A stretch of DNA of 64,000 nucleotides from Sphingomonas taxi (GTDB lineage: Bacteria; Pseudomonadota; Alphaproteobacteria; Sphingomonadales; Sphingomonadaceae), in assembly GCF_000764535.1 (NCBI RefSeq), contig NZ_CP009571.1, positions 496,001 to 560,000 of the forward strand, given 5' to 3'. This document shows positions 62,310-64,000 of the stretch, one piece after another (the first letter of the stretch is position 1; each line of letters opens with the position of its first letter). Both the position numbers and the translations under genes were made by a program. The notes under the pieces are model-generated. The model made no database searches. It saw only the letters and a program-made list of their open reading frames with translations, and was not told where the DNA came from.

Positions 62310-62416
62310 CGTCACCCCGGACTTGTTCCGGGGTCCACCGGGCCGCAGGGGGACGATATCCTCTCAAGCCGCGCTCCTCGCCGCGGAGTGGACCCCGGAA
62401 CAAGTCCGGGGTGACG
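62310..62416. repeat. Paired palindromic repeat, copy 3 (107 bp)
   Basis: 29-nt units at 62310-62338 and 62388-62416, inverted, around a 49-nt spacer beginning CGGGCCGCAGG and ending near CGCCGCGGA. Loops are CTTGT and ACAAG. Except for spacer orientation it matches copy 2, and it lies between the convergent Rho-N and SleB genes. Confidence 0.9.
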
Positions 62417-62443
62417 GGGTGGGTGGGTAGTCGTCAACGAGTC

Positions 62444-63826
62444 CTAGCGCTCGCTCGTCATCGGAAGACGACGCGCGGACGACGAAGCTGACGGGAAGGC
62501 GGACGCTGGCCGTTTTGCGCCGGTGGCCTCCGGCACCTCGTTACCGCGGGCTACCGCATCCCCCTTGCGCCGTACGCCGCCCAGCTCGGCTACCGGCGTT
62601 GCGACCGGCGTCGGCGTCACTGCCGCCACCGGCACGGCCGTCAGCAGCACCTGCTGCTTCATACACTGCCGCCGGTCGGGCCGGGGGTATTTGGCGCAAT
62701 TCCATAGCGTCCGCTCCAGCCCGGCATCGCGGTCGCGGATATAGCTGAACGCCATCGCCGCGACCTGATCGGCGGTCAGCGGCGCGGCGGTCGGCGTCTT
62801 TGCCGCGTCGCTCCACGCCGAGAAGCGGCACGCCTTGCGGTCGCCGCACGCCTTGGCGGCGATCGTCGGATACAATTCGGGCTGCACGCCCCACGGCAAG
62901 GTCACGAAGAAACTGTCGCCATCGGCCGCCGAGGCGGTGAACGGCGCCGTCTCGCCCGCCACGCCGTCCGGCGCGACCAGTCCGAGTGCCGCCGACGCCT
63001 CGAGCAATGCCGCATCCGCCTCGGCGAGCGCGCCGCCCATCTTGTGCGCGTCGGAGATCGGCGCGAGCTGCGCGATCACCGGCTCGCTCGAACTCACCTG
63101 CCGGTTGAACGCGGGCGGCGTTCCCCACCAGCCGGTCCAGCGGAAGAACAGATGGCTGTGCACCGCAACGACCTTGTCGAGGCTCGCCTGCCAATAGGGC
63201 ACCACCCAGTCGGTGTGGTAATGCGTCGCATAGCCGACCGGGCGATAGACCGCGCCGCCCAGCGCCATCGTCGCCACCTCGCGCGCCCGCCGCCAGGCGT
63301 CGGCGGTCGGCGTCCAGCGCGTCAGCGCGTGGTCGCACGCGAAGCTGAACTGGCAGCCGGTGCTGCGCTCCTGCCCCTCGAAGATCACGCCGCACACGGT
63401 CTTCGGAAAGGCGGGGTGGCGCAGCCGGTTGAGCACCACCTGCGCGACGGCGCGTTCGCCCTCGCTATCGTCGCCAGCCTCATACAGCACGCCCGCCGCC
63501 ATACAGTCGGTCGCCCGCGCACGATCCTCCGCGTCGCCGACGAAGCGGAACGGCCGCGCCGCCGGATTGGGCAAATCGGAAAAAGGAACGCCGGCGTTGA
63601 ACGCCTTGGCATCCTCCGGCGTCAGGTCGATGAACGTCACCGGTTCGACCGGCGGCAGCTCGGCGGGCGGCACGACCCGCCGTTGCAGCACGACACGCTT
63701 GTGCGGCTGCGGCATCGCGGGCGGATGGGTGACGACGAGGGCGGGGACGGCGACCGCGACGATCGCAGTCGCCGCCAGCACCGCGCGCAGCCACATCGGG
63801 CTGCGCGCCTGGGAAGGAACCGTCAC
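62444..63826 (-). CDS. SleB-type cell-wall hydrolase
   Basis: A 460-aa membrane-anchored or exported peptidoglycan hydrolase of the SleB/CwlJ family. One N-terminal hydrophobic segment (LRAVLAATAIVAVAVPALVV) is followed by a Pro-rich linker and the catalytic domain from about residue 100: AGVLYEAGDDSEGERAVAQ with the catalytic Glu, VVLNRLRHP, and GYATHYHTDWVVPYW. The last 60 residues are low-complexity (Ala/Thr/Pro). The GTG start at 63826 overlaps the cysK stop by 4 nt; ATG 63796 is an alternative that starts right at the hydrophobic segment. Confidence 0.9.
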   Translation of the reverse strand: MTVPSQARSPMWLRAVLAATAIVAVAVPALVVTHPPAMPQPHKRVVLQRRVVPPAELPPVEPVTFIDLTPEDAKAFNAGVPFSDLPNPAARPFRFVGDAEDRARATDCMAAGVLYEAGDDSEGERAVAQVVLNRLRHPAFPKTVCGVIFEGQERSTGCQFSFACDHALTRWTPTADAWRRAREVATMALGGAVYRPVGYATHYHTDWVVPYWQASLDKVVAVHSHLFFRWTGWWGTPPAFNRQVSSSEPVIAQLAPISDAHKMGGALAEADAALLEASAALGLVAPDGVAGETAPFTASAADGDSFFVTLPWGVQPELYPTIAAKACGDRKACRFSAWSDAAKTPTAAPLTADQVAAMAFSYIRDRDAGLERTLWNCAKYPRPDRRQCMKQQVLLTAVPVAAVTPTPVATPVAELGGVRRKGDAVARGNEVPEATGAKRPASAFPSASSSARRLPMTSER

Positions 63827-64000
63827 TGTTCGGGCAGGAAGTCCGGCACCGACAAATAGCGCTCGCCCGTGTCATAGTTGAAACCGAGCACGCGGACACC
63901 GTCGGGCAGATCCGGCAGCTTCTGGAGGATCGCGGCGAGCGTCGCGCCCGACGAGATGCCGACGAGGATACCCTCTTCGGTCGCCGAGCGGCGCGCCATG
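63823..64000 (-). CDS. cysK: Cysteine synthase A, C-terminal part
   Basis: The final 58 codons of a cysteine synthase, cut by the window edge. GILVGISSGATLAAILQ is the PLP-domain end and DTGERYLSVPDFL the C-terminal signature of O-acetylserine sulfhydrylase. It would turn O-acetylserine and sulfide into cysteine, so it joins the cysD-cysNC-cysQ set functionally. The stop overlaps the SleB start. Confidence 0.93.
   Translation of the reverse strand, partial: MARRSATEEGILVGISSGATLAAILQKLPDLPDGVRVLGFNYDTGERYLSVPDFLPEQ

Noticed and set aside
27459..62416. Palindromic repeats as parts of a CRISPR array
   Set aside because: Copies are 13-22 kb apart and are not regularly spaced with unique spacers; no cas genes are present.

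Overview
The window reads as a chromosomal segment of an alphaproteobacterium of the Sphingomonadaceae, most likely Sphingomonas or a close relative. The basis is: GC-rich codon use throughout (about two thirds GC by eye); three TonB-dependent receptors; a Ros/MucR regulator whose first two zinc ligands are missing; PopZ beside tolC and valS; Flp-type pilins; and dispersed GC-rich palindromes of the kind common in sphingomonad intergenic regions. No rRNA operon, prophage, insertion sequence or CRISPR array was seen. Genes are dense, often overlapping by 1-4 nt, and on both strands.

Layout. 1-5.7 kb (minus): a cut-off beta-propeller diguanylate cyclase, then the copper pair copA-copB. 5.9-8.5 kb: a DUF1488 protein, the MucR-like regulator and the NhaA antiporter. 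8.6-19.6 kb: three TonB-dependent receptors, the second leading a minus-strand run with an exported DUF218 protein, an S1/P1-type nuclease and an LLM flavin oxidoreductase. 19.7-25.5 kb: a small exported basic protein, a LysE exporter, an alginate-export-type porin, and a GAF protein overlapping an MHYT-GGDEF-EAL enzyme. 25.4-31.3 kb: the aroK-aroB-DUF2256 operon, a divergent 44-aa membrane peptide, a helical exported protein overlapping xerC/D, and accA. 31.3-32.8 kb: two Flp pilins, a MutT-like Nudix gene, tRNA-Cys and a small membrane protein. 32.9-40.6 kb: pcm-like, tolC, popZ, an S9 peptidase and valS. 40.8-46.6 kb: a MATE transporter, a diacylglycerol kinase, hemB and an MFS/spermidine-synthase fusion. 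46.6-48.4 kb: a lipoprotein, tRNA-Arg and a bile-acid-type symporter. 48.3-51.9 kb (minus): cysD-cysNC-cysQ. 52.2-55.7 kb (minus): an M20 hydrolase-astA-astB arginine operon. 55.7-64 kb: a DUF481 barrel, rppH with an upstream remnant of an alpha/beta-hydrolase, an HDAC-like deacetylase, a CFA synthase, an SDR, purF, a Rho-N protein, a SleB hydrolase and the end of cysK.

How the parts relate. cysDNCQ activates sulfate and recycles its nucleotide by-product; cysK, about 12 kb away, consumes the resulting sulfide. aroKB feed the shikimate pathway, hemB feeds haem, accA fatty-acid synthesis and purF purines. Two c-di-GMP proteins (one cyclase with a complete inhibition site, one cyclase/phosphodiesterase without it) suggest surface-associated signalling, in keeping with the two pilins.

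I did not find a clear, wholly new system. The best leads are: a 96-107 bp paired palindrome present three times, with compensated changes and with one copy at a gene start; a 54-codon hydrolase fragment coupled to rppH; the TonB receptor-DUF218-nuclease operon; the GAF/MHYT-GGDEF-EAL pair; and the M20 hydrolase in the arginine-succinylation operon.
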